From: Dioscorea cayenensis subsp. rotundata
Taxonomy: Eukaryota > Streptophyta > Magnoliopsida > Dioscoreales > Dioscoreaceae
DNA length: 64,000 nucleotides
Reading direction: 5' to 3'
Assembly: GCF_009730915.1 (NCBI RefSeq)
Contig: NC_052475.1
Location: forward strand, 2,232,001-2,296,000
The notes below the pieces were generated by a model. That model saw nothing but the letters and a program-made list of their open reading frames with translations. It made no database searches and was not told the DNA's origin. Positions 22,955-34,562 of the stretch are shown in pieces (position 1 is the stretch's first letter; each line of letters starts with the position of its first letter). The position numbers and the translations under genes were made by a program.

Positions 22955-23590
22955 CGAATTGGCACTATTTGTCAGTGCTAGAAATTCAGTAAAGCCAATT
23001 AAAAAAAAAAAGCCCAAGGCTATTTTATTAAAAAAAACAAAAACATAGAAAAACAAAAAAAACAAGAGCCAGAAAGAAAAATACAAAGATAACTAAAGCC
23101 ATTTAACATATATATAATTCATTAAAGCTATTAACACATATTGAAGTTCAATGGAAAACATAGTAATAAACTAAAATGTCATGGAATTAAATTGCCAGTG
23201 CTAAAAATTTAGTAAAGCTATTTTTTTGGTAGAATACTCTATTTAGTCCCTCTACTATAGTCAGTCTGCTCTATTAGTCCCTCTATTATAATTTGTTCCT
23301 ATGAGGTCTATGTATTTTAATTTTTTAGAAATGTTTCCTAGGGACAAATTATATTAGAAAAAGGGACTTATCTTTCTCAAAAATTAAAATACAGAGACCT
23401 CTTAAGGACAAATCATATTAGAGGAACCAAAGGGCAAATTGACTACATTAGAGGGACTAAATAAGATATTCTATCCTTTAAAAAAAAGAAAAAGAAAAAA
23501 GAGGCCAAGGCTATTTTATTCAAAAAGAAAGAACAAGAGCCAGAAAGAAAAATACAAAGATAACTAAAGCCATTTAGCACCCATTGGTGG
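22955..23590. repeat. direct duplication whose second copy is split by a MITE
   Basis: Copy 1 (about 22960-23110) runs from GTCAGTGCTAGAAATTCAGT through CAAGGCTATTTTATT to AGAAAAATACAAAGATAAC and TAAAGCCATTTA. Copy 2 has its first part at about 23190-23229 (GCCAGTGCTAAAAATTTAGT), then the foldback MITE, then the remainder at 23474-23580 (CAAGGCTATTTTATT through TAAAGCCATTTAG). Confidence 0.8.
23230..23473. mobile_element. foldback MITE (~244 bp)
   Basis: The two halves are inverted repeats of each other almost to the centre. The left arm begins TAGAATACTCTATTTAGTCC and the right arm ends with the inverse, GGACTAAATAAGATATTCTA. Internal pairs such as CTATTATAATTTGTTCCTA and GGACAAATTATATTAG also match. 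The terminal TA could be the target duplication, as in Tc1/mariner-type MITEs. Its position inside copy 2 of a duplication gives an independent empty-site reference in copy 1. Confidence 0.75.
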
Positions 23591-24581
23591 TTAGAACACT
23601 GTTGCACACAATGGGGGACTCACAACCTTAAAAGACTGGTCTAATAGGGTGGGGTTGCCCCTTCCCCCACATATATGCTCATGGGCTTACTCTCAATTAA
23701 GCGATGTGGGACTAGACCAAATTTGCAACATTACTTCCCCGATCAGACTCGACGTCTTCATCGGGTCAGGCACACTTAACTCAGAGACATTTTACTCAGC
23801 AAGGCTTCACTCAGGGTACTTTACTCATGATTTGTCCCTGGTCAGAACCCTCCCTGATCAGCCCTTCTGCTGGTCAGCCCCACACCACCCGTTCTCAATG
23901 AAAGCACAGGTGGGGTTGCCCCCCACATATATGCCCATGGACTTCCTTTCAATTAGGTGATGTGGGACTAAACCAAGTTTGCAAAAAACGCATTCAAACA
24001 CTTGTTTTTTAGAAAGACTTAAACCAAGCTTGGATCCCATTGACCACCATGGTTGCGGCAGTGGCATGGAGCACCTCACGAATGAAGGACTTGTTCATCA
24101 TCTAAATCCATGAAGAAACAAATATATGAAAAACATTAGGTAAATTAAAATTTATATACAAAAGAAGCATATATATACAAACCATGTTGGATGTATGGCT
24201 GCAGCTTGAGAAGAAGACAACTCCTCGCTATTTATATAGCGAGGAGAGACCCCTTCTCTACGCCACATCAATATATACACCGGGCAAGGATACGGCTTAT
24301 AGGGCCACTCATATATGCATGGTATACACTGGTCGAGGATACAAACTATAGGGCTACTCATATATGCATGATACCATGTCATGTAATTATATACCATGCA
24401 TGAGCCTACGAAGAAATTTTTTTTTTTTAAAAAAAAAAGGAGTGAACATGAAATTAACTCAGGCTAAGAGAGAGAAAAAAAGAGCACAAGTAGTTAAAAA
24501 CAAAAAAACAAAATCACGTTATCTACATCCACAAAAGCACAAACTCACATGTATTTATAATTTAATATAATTTAATATATT
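23591..24581. repeat. repeated segments, no gene
   Basis: A ~75-bp segment with GTGGGGTTGCCCC, CACATATATGC and GATGTGGGACTA occurs at about 23650-23727 and again at 23909-23982. The space between contains repeated ACTCAG and GGTCAG words. A ~52-bp tandem pair ending CACTCATATATGCATGG / TACTCATATATGCATGA lies at about 24272-24370. Such CGATGTGGGACTA segments are frequent in plant repeats, but I cannot name the family. No gene supported. Confidence 0.5.
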
Positions 24582-24584
24582 TAA

Positions 24585-25253
24585 GGGCCTGTTTGGATAG
24601 CCAGAAATTATGGCATAATCCGTACAATATGGCATAATTTAACATTTTCTGAGAATTATACCATATTAGCTGTTTTGGTACTTATTTTAGAGTATAAAAT
24701 TATGGCATAATATAGGTATTATGGCATAAAAAAATATTCTACTAAGAGTGGAATATTTTCTCATTGCAAAAAGTATCTCTTTCCTTTTTGATCCAACCAC
24801 CAGCCATCAGTCTATCGACGGTCCAGCCAACCTCCAGTGACCGGCCACCGGTCCGACCGGCCTCTGGCGATCGGCCACCGGCGGTCCTGCCGGCCTTCGA
24901 TGACCGGCAGACCTTCGGTGACCGGCCACCGGGCCTCCAATGACACGCCGACTGCCCACCGGTTGTCCGCCCGACCTCCGACGGCCGGCTACCGGTCCAC
25001 CGGCGGTCCAGTCGCCTACTAGCTGGCCTCCGACGACCGGCCACCAGTGGTCCAGCCGACCTCCGACGACCGGCCACCAGTCCCCTGACATTTCAGTCGT
25101 CGATTGCCTAGTCTCCGTAATTTTTTTTTATTTTGTTAACGAAACACTCATTCTCTAAGAATAAAATATGCCACAATTTCTGTAATAATCACTTGCACTT
25201 CATACATAATAAAATTATGCCATATTTTTTTTATTTTGCAGCCAAACAAGCCC
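24585..25253. mobile_element. Harbinger/Tourist-like element with a GC-rich minisatellite core
   Basis: The left end GGGCCTGTTTGG and right end CCAAACAAGCCC are inverted, with a further inverted ATTATGGCATAAT / ATTATGCCATAT pair inside. TAA flanks both ends (24582-24584 and 25254-25256), the typical PIF/Harbinger target. The centre, about 24795-25090, is a GC-rich array of CCGGCCACCGG / CCGACCTCCGACGACC units. It creates long open frames on both strands, which I regard as artefacts. No transposase. Confidence 0.8.
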
Positions 25254-25292
25254 TAAATAACATAAAACAATATGTATATATTTCTCTTCTAA

Positions 25293-26225
25293 GGGCTTGT
25301 AACTGAAATTACATGTAAGTGAAATTACAATGTAAGTGAAAATGCTGCATTTTAATTTACATCATTACTGTTTGGTTTGTTGTAACTGAAAATGCTGCAT
25401 TTTAATTTTCATTATTGCTATTTAGTTTGTTGTAACTGAAAATGCTACATTTAGTTTTTATTTGTTTGGTTTGATGTAAGTAAAAAAAAAATATGGTCAC
25501 CATGTAGGTGAAGGGGGTGAGATTACCCCCAGTATCCAGTATTATTATTAATTATTTAATACATTTCAAAAAATTAATTTAAACTAAAATAATTAATTTA
25601 ATTTAATTTTTAAATTAATTAATTAATTTAATAAAGTATTGATTACATTTAAAATTAATAATCATAAACTTAAATAACTAAACCAAATAATAATGAGAAT
25701 CTTAAATAATTAAGCACTAATTCAAAATAATTAATTTTAATTTTAAATAATTAATTTAACTCTCCCTATCTACTATTAACACTAATGTAAGAAAAATAAT
25801 TAATTAATTTAATGATAATTTTATTAAATTAAAAATATATAGTATTCTTTAATTCTATATTAAAAAATATTTTCATAATCAAAATTAAATAAAAATTGGT
25901 ATATTTTAAATAAAAAAATTAATCTAATTAAATATAAATAACTAAAAGTTTAATTATATTAACAATTGATTACCCTATAAGTTTTCATTTTTTTTTTTTT
26001 AATGCATAATGTGGAAAGTGAAGAATGGTGATTTTAACTCAAATGTTTTGCTGCATTTCAACTTACAGCAAATTTTGCTATAAATTGAAATACTGCAAAA
26101 GTATACAAAACTGTAAAACTTTTTACATGTAAAACTGATTTCACAGAAAACCAAACAACATTTTACATGTAAAACTATTTACATTACAGCTACTTATAGC
26201 TAACTGCAAGTAACCAAACATCCCC
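25293..26225. mobile_element. second Harbinger/Tourist-like element
   Basis: The left end is GGGCTTGTAACTGAAATTAC and the right end is TAACCAAACATCCCC. Subterminal GAAAATGCTGCATTTTAATT (left) pairs loosely with ATTTCAACTTACAGCA... on the right. TAA flanks it at 25290-25292 and 26226-26228. The interior is 85% or more A/T by eye and has no ORF. It starts only 37 bp after the TAA of the preceding element. Confidence 0.65.
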
Positions 26226-26267
26226 TAAAGTTGAGCCGCATAAGGGCAAAAGGTGTAATAAAAATAC

Positions 26268-28475
26268 TTCTTACCAACTTCTCAAATAATTTTTCAACTT
26301 TTCCAAAATACCAGAATTCTAGCAAAATACATTTTTAAAAACTTTTGAAACATAAATTCATCATAAATCAATGTCAAAATAACTGATAATATAAAACCAT
26401 TCTCAAATCCATAGCCTGAAAACTCTCCCCGACTTAGCCGCCATCGCGACTAGGTTGGGAGCCGTCAAGGTCCTCATAACCTTGACGTTGGCACACCGGT
26501 CCCGTGTGGTGACCCCGGGATCCTGATGTATCATCCAATCAGGGCTCTACGCTCCCACCTGATCTGGACAAATCAACACTCAGGTCCACCACGCCACCTC
26601 TAAAAGCTGGCCCGTGGGAACCCACTACTGCAGTAGTCGGGCCTTAGCCCGCCGTCACCATCCAAACCAATATGTAGATGCAGCAATAATACAAACTATA
26701 TAAATCATATCACATGGTCCTTATCCAGGACATTCACAGTACGATACATGTATAATACCAGTAAAGTCCAAATACAAAATATCATTCCTATACCAGTAAT
26801 GAAAACCAGTCCCACAAATATTGTCGGTAAAACATTTTAATACGCGCACATGATTTCACAAAGCATTCCAAATCAAAGCATATATAACCATCCAAAAATA
26901 AATTCATAAACCGAATAATTAAATCACATATACATGTATTTATACTATTCATAAATACGTATAATTATACAAAGCTGATGTATCAATACGATTGTCATGA
27001 ACATCAACGACAAGTAAGTTTAAGTATATTTCAACATTATACGCAATCAAACATGATAAAATGAAATACTTACAACATTTATTTCCAAAATACTAGTCAT
27101 TAAATAATTATTTCAAAATAATAATAATTAATCAATTATTTAAAATAATGTCCTTGGGTTCCTTGCTAGACCTGGAACTCTCTCCTAAGCCTGAACAACA
27201 CCTAACAGAATAATATAATAAAAATAAATACCACATTTAAACCCAAAATAAAATACAATAAACAATAATAGACTCTCTATTGGGCCCACTCACTCCAATC
27301 GGTTAAAACCCGACCTTACATTATCCAACTGGCTTTCAATTGCACTTAAACCAACTCAATTTAGGGTAAACACTGCTGAATCAATCTGAACCAGCCTTAA
27401 TTCCACTGAACCAAGCTCAATTTCACTGAACCAGCTTGAACCATCCCAATTCTTATTCAAAATCCATTGAACCAACTTGGTTCAGCCCAAAACCCTTAAC
27501 CCAAAATCAACTGAACCAAACCCAAACCATCTCAACTTGATTTGATCAAACCCAACTCAACCAAATCAAATTCAACTCAACCAAATCAATTTCAACTTGG
27601 TTTGATCCAACCAAATCAATTTGGTTAAACCCAACAAATCAATTCAACCATCATCATTAACACCTTAATCATCATCATCAATTTAATTAACCAAACCAAA
27701 CCCTAATCTCGGTGCTACAGTAATGATACAGTAAATCCGGCAAACACCTCCACCAATCCAAGCAATTTCATCACCAATACAAGGTTTTTTCAACACAAAA
27801 ATAATTTCACAACAATTACTTTCTTATCCTCATCAATATATATTCAAATCCATAATCATTTTCATCAAATCCAACCAAATATATATACATATATATACAT
27901 GCATACATACACATACCAAAAAAAATACAAAGAAAGCTTCTTACCAAGCCAAGTCATACCAAAAAATCCAATTTCTCTCCAAATCTCTCACTCTTTTCTA
28001 AAAAAACTCTCGAGTTCTGTAGAAGAAAATGGTGGAGAAGATGAACAACACTCAAGCTCTAGTTTTTTTCTCTAACTTAAACTTTCAGCCGAAATTCACT
28101 TTTTAGTCCCTCAAAACATAATTTCTTACAAAACAGTCTCTGAAAAAAACTCATCAATGGTCCCTGAATTATGAAATAGTATTCTCAAAAGGTCCTTGAA
28201 ACTATCCAATGGTCCCTGAAGTATAACACAATATTTCAAAAAGGTCCCCCACCGCCTTACCTTTCAGTCCTTGGTTTTCAAAAACATTTCATATCAATCC
28301 TTTTTTCTATTACTCTTTAACCAAAAATCTTTTATAAATTTTTCACACTTAGGGTCCTTGTTCTTTCCACTTGGGGTTTCTCCACAAGGTTACTCTCTAG
28401 AAAAATTCTTACTGTAACTGTAGTAATACCATGAATATATTTTCCAACATGTATCCAAAGGTTCAGGGTATTACA
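26268..28475 (-). mobile_element. truncated inverted copy of the long solo LTR
   Basis: On the minus strand this begins TGTAATACCCTGAACC at 28475 and follows the sequence of the LTR at 2431-5151 through the GC-rich block (26440-26680 here) and the TTGGTTCA-rich stretch (27330-27660 here). Homology stops at about 26268, so the last ~390 bp of the LTR, including its CA end, are missing. No matching TSD is visible. No retroviral-type internal region adjoins it. The inverse orientation to the copy at 2431-5151, ~21 kb away, is notable. Confidence 0.88.
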
Positions 28476-28569
28476 ATCTCTCATCAAGTCCCAAGATCAC
28501 AAGTTCCCGACCCTTAAAAAGAATTAAAAACAAAAATTATGGGTACTCACAAAAATTAAAAAACAAGAA

Positions 28570-28627
<58 letters not shown>

Positions 28628-29035
28628 GCCGCCGGATTCTTCTCTCTCTCTCTTTCTCTCTCACACACAGCCGCCGGATCCTTCTCTCACACACACACAG
28701 CCGTTGTCTCTCTCCCTCTCTCTCTCTCTCTCACATACACAGCCGCCGGATCCTTCTCTCTCTCTCTACTCAGCCGGGTCGATTCTTCGGCCAGTGGTTA
28801 TCTCTCTCTCACACACACACACACCACTGACCACAGTAGGGCTTCTTTTTTGCCACCTCCGGGTCAATGGTTTTCCGGGTAAACCGGTGGGGTCACTGTT
28901 GAACCGGCCGGGTTATCGATTTAACAACGGGTCTCTTTACACTCTGTTTAAAGGGGTATGCCCTGACCGGCCGCATGGCCGGTTCCCGGTTTTTCCGGTT
29001 GAACCGGCCGGGCCGGTCCAAGTCTGACAACCTTG
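28476..29035. repeat. CT/CA microsatellites and CCGGTT-rich repeat
   Basis: (CT)n at about 28573-28610 runs into (CA)n to about 28627. A unit containing CACAGCCGCCGGATCCTTCTC is repeated about four times up to 28760. From about 28860 the sequence is rich in CCGGTT / AACCGG words, common at the ends of plant non-autonomous elements. The long open frame over this region is produced by the simple repeats. Confidence 0.75.
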
Positions 29036-29416
29036 CTCAGGAGTGGAGCAACCGTATTCCTCTTATTCACTCGTCTCTCCTCACGGTTGAGACAAAAGAC
29101 CAGGGTTACAAATATTTATAGGTAAAAACCTAAATTTATCCAAATACAAACCTATTTGGATCATAACCCTATCTGGATCCTAAACATATCTAGATTCTAA
29201 ACCTATCCGAATACAAATCCTATCCAGATACAATTTACAAAATTATCAAAGCATAATCCTAACTAGATACAAATTATCCTAGTATCCTACCGCGGGGGCG
29301 TTTCCCCTGCACCCCAACCTATCAAACTGATGCTCCCACAATGTGACAAATGTTGGCACGCCACTCCACTCCATTCCCACATCTACTCGTTTACTTGTGT
29401 ATATGAGCTATACACA
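29036..29416 (-). repeat. partial 3' LTR of the minus-strand copia element
   Basis: Begins (minus strand) TGTGTATAGCTC at 29416. It matches 32690-33070 along its length, including the GTTGAGACAAAAGAC and CAGGAGTGGAGCAACC strings, and is cut off at 29036. Confidence 0.88.
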
Positions 29417-29498
29417 ATAATCTCCATCTTGGCAAATATACCCCATGAAAATATAAACCAAGGAACTCTTCATCATCTAGATAGGTTGAGTGACATGT

Positions 29499-30540
29499 AG
29501 AGATGGCAATTTGTACCCTACCCGACGGGTATACCCAGTGCCGATGCCGGTCGAAAGAGGGTATTACCCTCTTTGACCGGGATCTGCACTGGGTAAAGGG
29601 TATCCGATTAGTTTTTTGGAGTGCAGGGTCGGGTGAGGGTATGCCCCTACCCTACCCGTACCCTTACCCTTACCCTCACTGTTGAAGAGGTGCAGGGTGA
29701 AAACCCGCACTGCATCCCTTTACCCCTTTCATATATATATATATATATAATTTTTTTATTAAACTAAACATTTACTCAATATCTATTTTTCATGGTGATT
29801 AATTTGAAAAATAATACTTCAAATTTTCTCTTAATATATTATTTTTAAATTTTTATTTAATTTCTATATTTATATTTGATAATATTATCAAAATTGAATT
29901 TTTAGATATATATTAAAAATCATAATTAAATTTAAAAATAAACAAATATAAAAAAATAATGTTATAATAATTTATTCTATAAATTATAAAAACATCCTGA
30001 AAAATAAGATACTAATAAAAAATCAATTGGATATAACTTATGAGAATTACTTATAATATTTTTTATATTCAAAATCTTACTAGATATTTATAAAATTTGA
30101 AGCTATATAAAATATAAATAGTAGATATATGAAAAAATTTAAAACAAAAACCAAGATAGTTAAACATGAACAAAACAAAAGGTAGAGTTACCATTGAGTT
30201 CTAAATAAATGTCATTTTTATGTGATTATATAATTTAAGATAAACAAATATATATCAACTTGTAATTTTGAATTTATGGACATGTGTTTAAAGATTGTAA
30301 TATAATGTATAATTAATTTATTTTTATTATTATTTAAATTTAATTCGATAATTTGAACAATGGGTAACAACGGGTAAGCGGGTACCCTGCGGGTATACCC
30401 GTACCCTGCGGGTAAGGGTAAGGGTATGATTTTTTTTTACCCTGAAGGGTACGGGTAAGGGTACGGGTATTGGGTAGGGGTTACGGGTACGGGTAAGGGT
30501 TTTGGCATACCTTACCCATACCCTACCCGTTGCCATCCCT
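29499..30540. mobile_element. MULE-like non-autonomous element with GGGTA-rich ends
   Basis: Flanked by the 10-bp duplication AGTGACATGT (29489-29498 and 30541-30550). The termini AGAGATGGCAA and TTGCCATCCCT are inverted. Both subterminal regions are rich in GGGTA/TACCC words (29512-29665 and 30370-30535); the interior is AT-rich and non-coding. A 9-11-bp TSD suggests a Mutator-like superfamily. It sits inside the minus-strand copia element. Confidence 0.85.
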
Positions 30541-30692
30541 AGTGACATGTCTCCTTAACATTAGAGACATTGATTAAGTCCAAGCAATGCTTGGACTTCC
30601 CTATAGTAATTGCCTTGATTTGATTTTGTAACTACAACAACAACTCCACTTACAACTGTATTTCTCATAAGCGTGTAGATATTCCTTGCACT

Positions 30693-31608
30693 TAGTGTCA
30701 GAAGTAGAACGAAAATTAAGGGGGTGCTGAATTTAAATTTTAATTTTTTTTTAAATATTAAATATTTCTATTAATTCAAACTTGAGATTATAATAACAAG
30801 TATTTTAAAAATATAAAATATATTCATCAAAAAAAATTTGGTTTATGTGTAAAACCGCTATCATATGTGCATAATTAGTGATTAACTCAACTAGTTAAAC
30901 ACTAAATTAACAAATACTGCAATTAAAAACCAACTATAAACAAATTCATATATAAGTCAATTATTAGATACACCAATTATTCAACAAATAATCTAATGAA
31001 TAATTAAAATTTTCATAACAATTAATCACAAGTATATAACATTTTTTTCACAATAAATTTCATAATGAAACAAATATTTGACAAATATCTAACAATCATT
31101 CAACAAATATAAATACTTTTACATAACAAATAATCACACAAAAATTAAAAAAAAAATAAATTAGATATAAAATAAACAGGAAAAAACGATAAATCCCTAT
31201 AATGAAAATAAAATATAAACTTGGAGATAATTGATCAAAGAAAAAAAACTCACAAGTCCATAAGATCTGCAATGTTTTTTTATTTTAGAGATTTTACAAT
31301 AGCAATTACATTTTTTAGGATTTTATTTTTATTTTTATTTTATATTAATATCCTAAATATTAATAATTATGTATTGATAAGTTCAATAAAAAAAATCAAT
31401 ATATAAAGTTTAAAAACAAAATATTTGAGAATTTATGTTTGGCTAGCCATATTATTTATTAAAAGTAGCATTTTTCATATGAATTATAATGATTAATATT
31501 TTAATTATATATATAATATATAATTATGAATATATATATATATATATATATATGATGGGCCAAGGGGGTGCTCAAGCACCCCCTTGCCTCCCCTTAAATC
31601 CGCCAATG
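30693..31608. mobile_element. hAT-like non-autonomous element
   Basis: The 8-bp duplication CTTGCACT lies at 30685-30692 and 31609-31616, the length typical of hAT elements. The termini TAGTGTCAGAAG and (inverse of the right end) CATTGGCGGAT are related, and both sides have an inner AAGGGGGTGCT string. A perfect 12-bp-stem hairpin (CAAGGGGGTGCT, loop CA) is at 31561-31586 near the right end. The interior is AT-rich with a (TA)n tract at about 31532-31553. It interrupts the copia protease/GAG-pre-integrase region; excision in silico rejoins the copia reading. Confidence 0.82.
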
Positions 31609-31616
31609 CTTGCACT

Positions 31617-31975
31617 CCTTTCTCCTTTCATTACTATCAAACCATCTTTACTCACATCAATACAATCCTTTTCGGTTTTATGGCTAAAACTGTTTCCATG
31701 CAAAATACCCAAAGAAATCATATTCTTCTTTAATTATGGAACATGTCGAACGTCACATAAAGTCCGAACAACACCATTATGTATCCGAATCTTGATCTGC
31801 CCTTTTTCAGCAATAGCACACACTTTATCATTGCCTATGTAGACAAAACCAAAATACACTGATTTGTATGAATCAAACTAGTCCTTGTTCCATGTCATGT
31901 GAAGAGAACATCCCTTATCCAAAATCCATGAATATGAGGTTTGACATGATGAAACTAAAAGCAGATCCCCATCAC
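31617..31975 (-). pseudogene. copia protease remnant (minus-strand element)
   Basis: The minus strand encodes SSCQTSYSWILDKGCSLHMT near 31960-31895, the copia aspartic-protease entry region. The usual D-S-G is changed to D-K-G, so the active site is lost. Further along, GNDKVCAIAEKGQIKIRIHN and RTLCDVRHVP match the usual copia downstream region. One in-frame stop follows shortly after the active site and others occur later. The reading continues past the hAT-like insertion into 30684-30551. Confidence 0.82.
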
Positions 31976-31999
31976 TAAAATCTGAATCACAGTGCTTGA

Positions 32000-32590
32000 T
32001 CACATTAGCAAACTGTGATGAATTACTGTTCCTTTCATCAATTTGTTGCTTGCCAACAAAGCCGTAGTGATCTCATCTACTTTGAGCGTATCTTTCCCCC
32101 ATGTGAGTGTAGTCACCAGATGTTCATACGAAGGCGGCAAAGAACATGGAAAAATCATAGCTTTGTCTTCATCTTCAATCTCGACCTCAATTCTTTACAA
32201 ATCATTGACTGTGTGATTGAAGAAATTGATATGTTGTACCAGATCTGCACCTCCCTACATCCTCAGGCCATATAGTTTCTGTTTCAGATACAACTTATTT
32301 GTTAGAGATTTTGACATATATCGACTCTACAATTTCCTCTAGACATCCACTGGAAACGAGAGATCTATGACGTGATAAATAACATCATCCACCAAACACA
32401 ACCGAATAAGTGTTGCCACTCTTGTTTGTAAATCCAACCAAACTTGGTCTTCCAAACCTTGAGGCTTTGTCTCTTCCAATGCTTTTAACATCTCTTGTTG
32501 CATGAGCAAATCCTTTACCCTCCATTGCCTCAATCTGAAATTCTCAATTCCATCGAACCTTTCCACATCGAATTTTGTAACAGAGTTCAT
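32000..32590 (-). pseudogene. copia gag remnant (minus-strand element)
   Basis: An ATG at 32590 opens 83 residues starting MNSVTKFDVERFDGIENFRL, with RQWRVKDLLMQQ and the TLIRLCLVDDVIYHV block characteristic of plant copia gag (UBN2 domain). After a stop, gag-like sequence continues in frame to about 32005 (for example LPPSYEHLVTTLTWGKDTL and TTALLASNKLMKG) with two further stops. It is therefore inactive. Confidence 0.88.
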
Positions 32591-32621
32591 CTTGCTAACG
32601 AAACCTTACTTTGATACCACT

Positions 32622-33070
32622 TGTTAGAAAAATAGAGGATTGGCACGGAAAAGCAATGAGACAATAAAACACATAAGATTTACGAGGTTCGGCAATGTGC
32701 CTACATTCTCAGGAGTGGAGCAACCGTATTCCTCTTATTCATTAGTCTCTCCTCACGGTTGAGACAAAAGACTAGGGTTACAAATATTTATAGGTAAAAA
32801 CATAAATTTATCCAAATACAAACCTATCTGGATCCTAAACATATCCAGATTCTAAACCTATTCGGATGCAAATCCTATCCGGATACAATTTACAAGATTA
32901 TCAAATCATAATCCTAATCAAATACTATTTATCCTTGTATCCTACCGTGGGGGCGTTCCCTCACACCCCAACCTATCAAACTGATGCTCTCACAATATGA
33001 GAGATGTTGTCATGCCACTCCACTCCATTCCCACATCTGCTCGTTTACGTGTATATATGAGTCATACACA
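32622..33070 (-). repeat. 5' LTR of the minus-strand copia element
   Basis: 449 bp. On the minus strand it starts TGTGTATGACTC at 33070 and ends TTTTTCTAACA at 32622, followed by the primer-binding site. TATAAATATTTG on the minus strand near 32790 may be the LTR TATA box. Confidence 0.88.
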
Positions 33071-34322
33071 ATGGTCTCGTTAAATTGAACGAAATTAATA
33101 ATATCATTATACATTAATGAATCCCTCATTAATTATTAGTCTAACTTTATATTTTCACTTTTTTTTAAAAAAAAATCAACCCATATGTAATTATCGTTTA
33201 TAATATGAGTTTTTATTTAAATTTGAAACACACAAAATTTATTAAAAAAAATAGTATAAATTAGGTAAAATATCAAGTAACATAAGTGAAATGTGTATAT
33301 TGCAGCCCAACCAAATATTTCATCAAACAACTCCATTATTTTTCAAATAGGGTTTTATTTTCTCTTGTATGATGACATATTTATTTATCATATTTTTGTC
33401 ATTATTTTTATTATCTTACATTTCATTTTTTAAAATAAATTGAAATACTTATATTAGTAATTGTAAAGTTCTTTATAAAATAAAAAATTATTTAGATTAT
33501 CAAATCACATTAATTCCCATTACATTTGTCATATAATAATTTACCTTATTTTTGAAACTTTTAATCTTTCTTCATCTGCTATCATATATTTTTTATTGGA
33601 GTTAAGTTAAACTTGATATGGAAAAATTAAAAATTTAACACCACACGGAATACAAGAAAAGGCAACTAAAAAACAACTACAAAAATGTTCCGTTGTTATT
33701 GTTAAACATTAGTGATTGAATCCGCGTCAGATTACCGACGAAATAAGACTTTATTTGTTCAACTTAATTTGTTTAGAATCCATTGTTAGTCCATTACTAG
33801 TCCATTGCTAAACTTTACGCGCTTTAAATTTGGTGGGAATTTTTGTTGCAATTAAATTACTATGGAACTTGCCCGTTGTTGTTTATAACCATTGGCGATG
33901 AAACTATCATCAGATTATTGACATAACAATAAAGCAAAGTTAGGTGATTACCCAAAAAAATTAATCCGCCAAAACATTTTACACTACTTTGACAAGTGAC
34001 GGAAATTTTATTACATTAATATATGGAAAAATAACGAAGTTTGGAAGCTTATAATTCATCAAGCACTTTATTAAAAATCATCAAGCACAAGAAAAGGCAT
34101 GGGTTTGGGGAATACACTAACCTTTACTTTTTATTTTTTTTAAATAACTATTTATTATTAGAAATATTACTCATATTTCATCATTGATATAAAAGAACAT
34201 ATATAATTTTATGAATAATAAAAGTATAATAAAACATAAATAATATAAAAATAAATAACCAAACACTTTTGTTTTTATTTTCCATTTTCTTTTTTCATAT
34301 TTTTATTATTTCCAAAAAATAA

Positions 34323-34353
<31 letters not shown>

Positions 34354-34372
34354 AAGGTTTTGATGCTATTTT
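33071..34372. other. AT-rich spacer upstream of the OTU gene
   Basis: No gene. 33640-34010 contains CCGTTG / CCGACG / GACGGAA words reminiscent of CACTA subterminal repeats but no CACTA ends. A (TA)n tract is at about 34327-34352. Confidence 0.45.
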
Positions 34373-34562
34373 ATGGCGCCATTCCATTCCGGTCCGCAAG
34401 TTGAAAAAGATGGAATTCATCCCTCCCATTCTGGCATCCAGAGCGCGCACCAGCAGAACTGAAGTGAAAGAGAAAAAGGAGAAGCATCAAAGGAATTGAA
34501 TCCGATTCCCCTTCCTTTCCCAGTTCTCCACTGAGTGCCCTCGCATCCCTCAAAGCTCTCAG
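34373..34562 (+). other. possible first exon or 5' UTR of the OTU gene, with a short upstream ORF
   Basis: A locally GC-richer stretch ends in a good donor (CTCTCAG followed by GTATGC at 34563). An ATG at 34373 opens 29 codons (MAPFHSGPQ...) ending at TGA 34460. Spliced to 35059 this exon would keep the OTU phase but not an open frame, because TGA also occurs at 34532-34534. It is therefore either untranslated leader or a decayed coding exon. Confidence 0.45.

Larger units (their letters stand above)
29036..33070 (-). mobile_element. minus-strand copia element, internally deleted, with two nested DNA transposons
   Basis: The 5' LTR is at 32622-33070 and a partial 3' LTR at 29036-29416. Minus-strand order is LTR, primer-binding site TGGTATCAAAG (just left of 32622), gag, protease, start of GAG-pre-integrase, then directly a short 3' tail with GGAGATTATTG before the 3' LTR. 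Integrase, reverse transcriptase and RNase H are absent. The 3' LTR lacks its last ~70 bp, replaced by unrelated DNA at 29035, so no TSD can be confirmed. The LTRs differ at roughly 30-35 sites plus a ~17-bp indel over ~380 bp by eye, so it is much older than the copia at 26-6801. Confidence 0.88.

Noticed and set aside
24742..25158. Arg/Gly/Pro-rich proteins on both strands
   Set aside because: The frames come from the CCGGCCACC minisatellite inside a Harbinger-like element and are open in several phases at once.
28704..29027. 107-residue plus-strand protein
   Set aside because: It begins in CT/CA microsatellites (LSLSLSLS) and continues into CCGGTT-rich repeat; no domain.
29620..29690. Telomere-like CCCTA/ACCCT repeats
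   Set aside because: The words are TACCC/GGGTA, not the plant TTTAGGG repeat, and they lie inside a transposon with its own TSD.
33640..34010. Possible CACTA element upstream of the OTU gene
   Set aside because: CCGTTG/GACGGAA words are present, but no CACTACAAG ends or 3-bp TSD were found.
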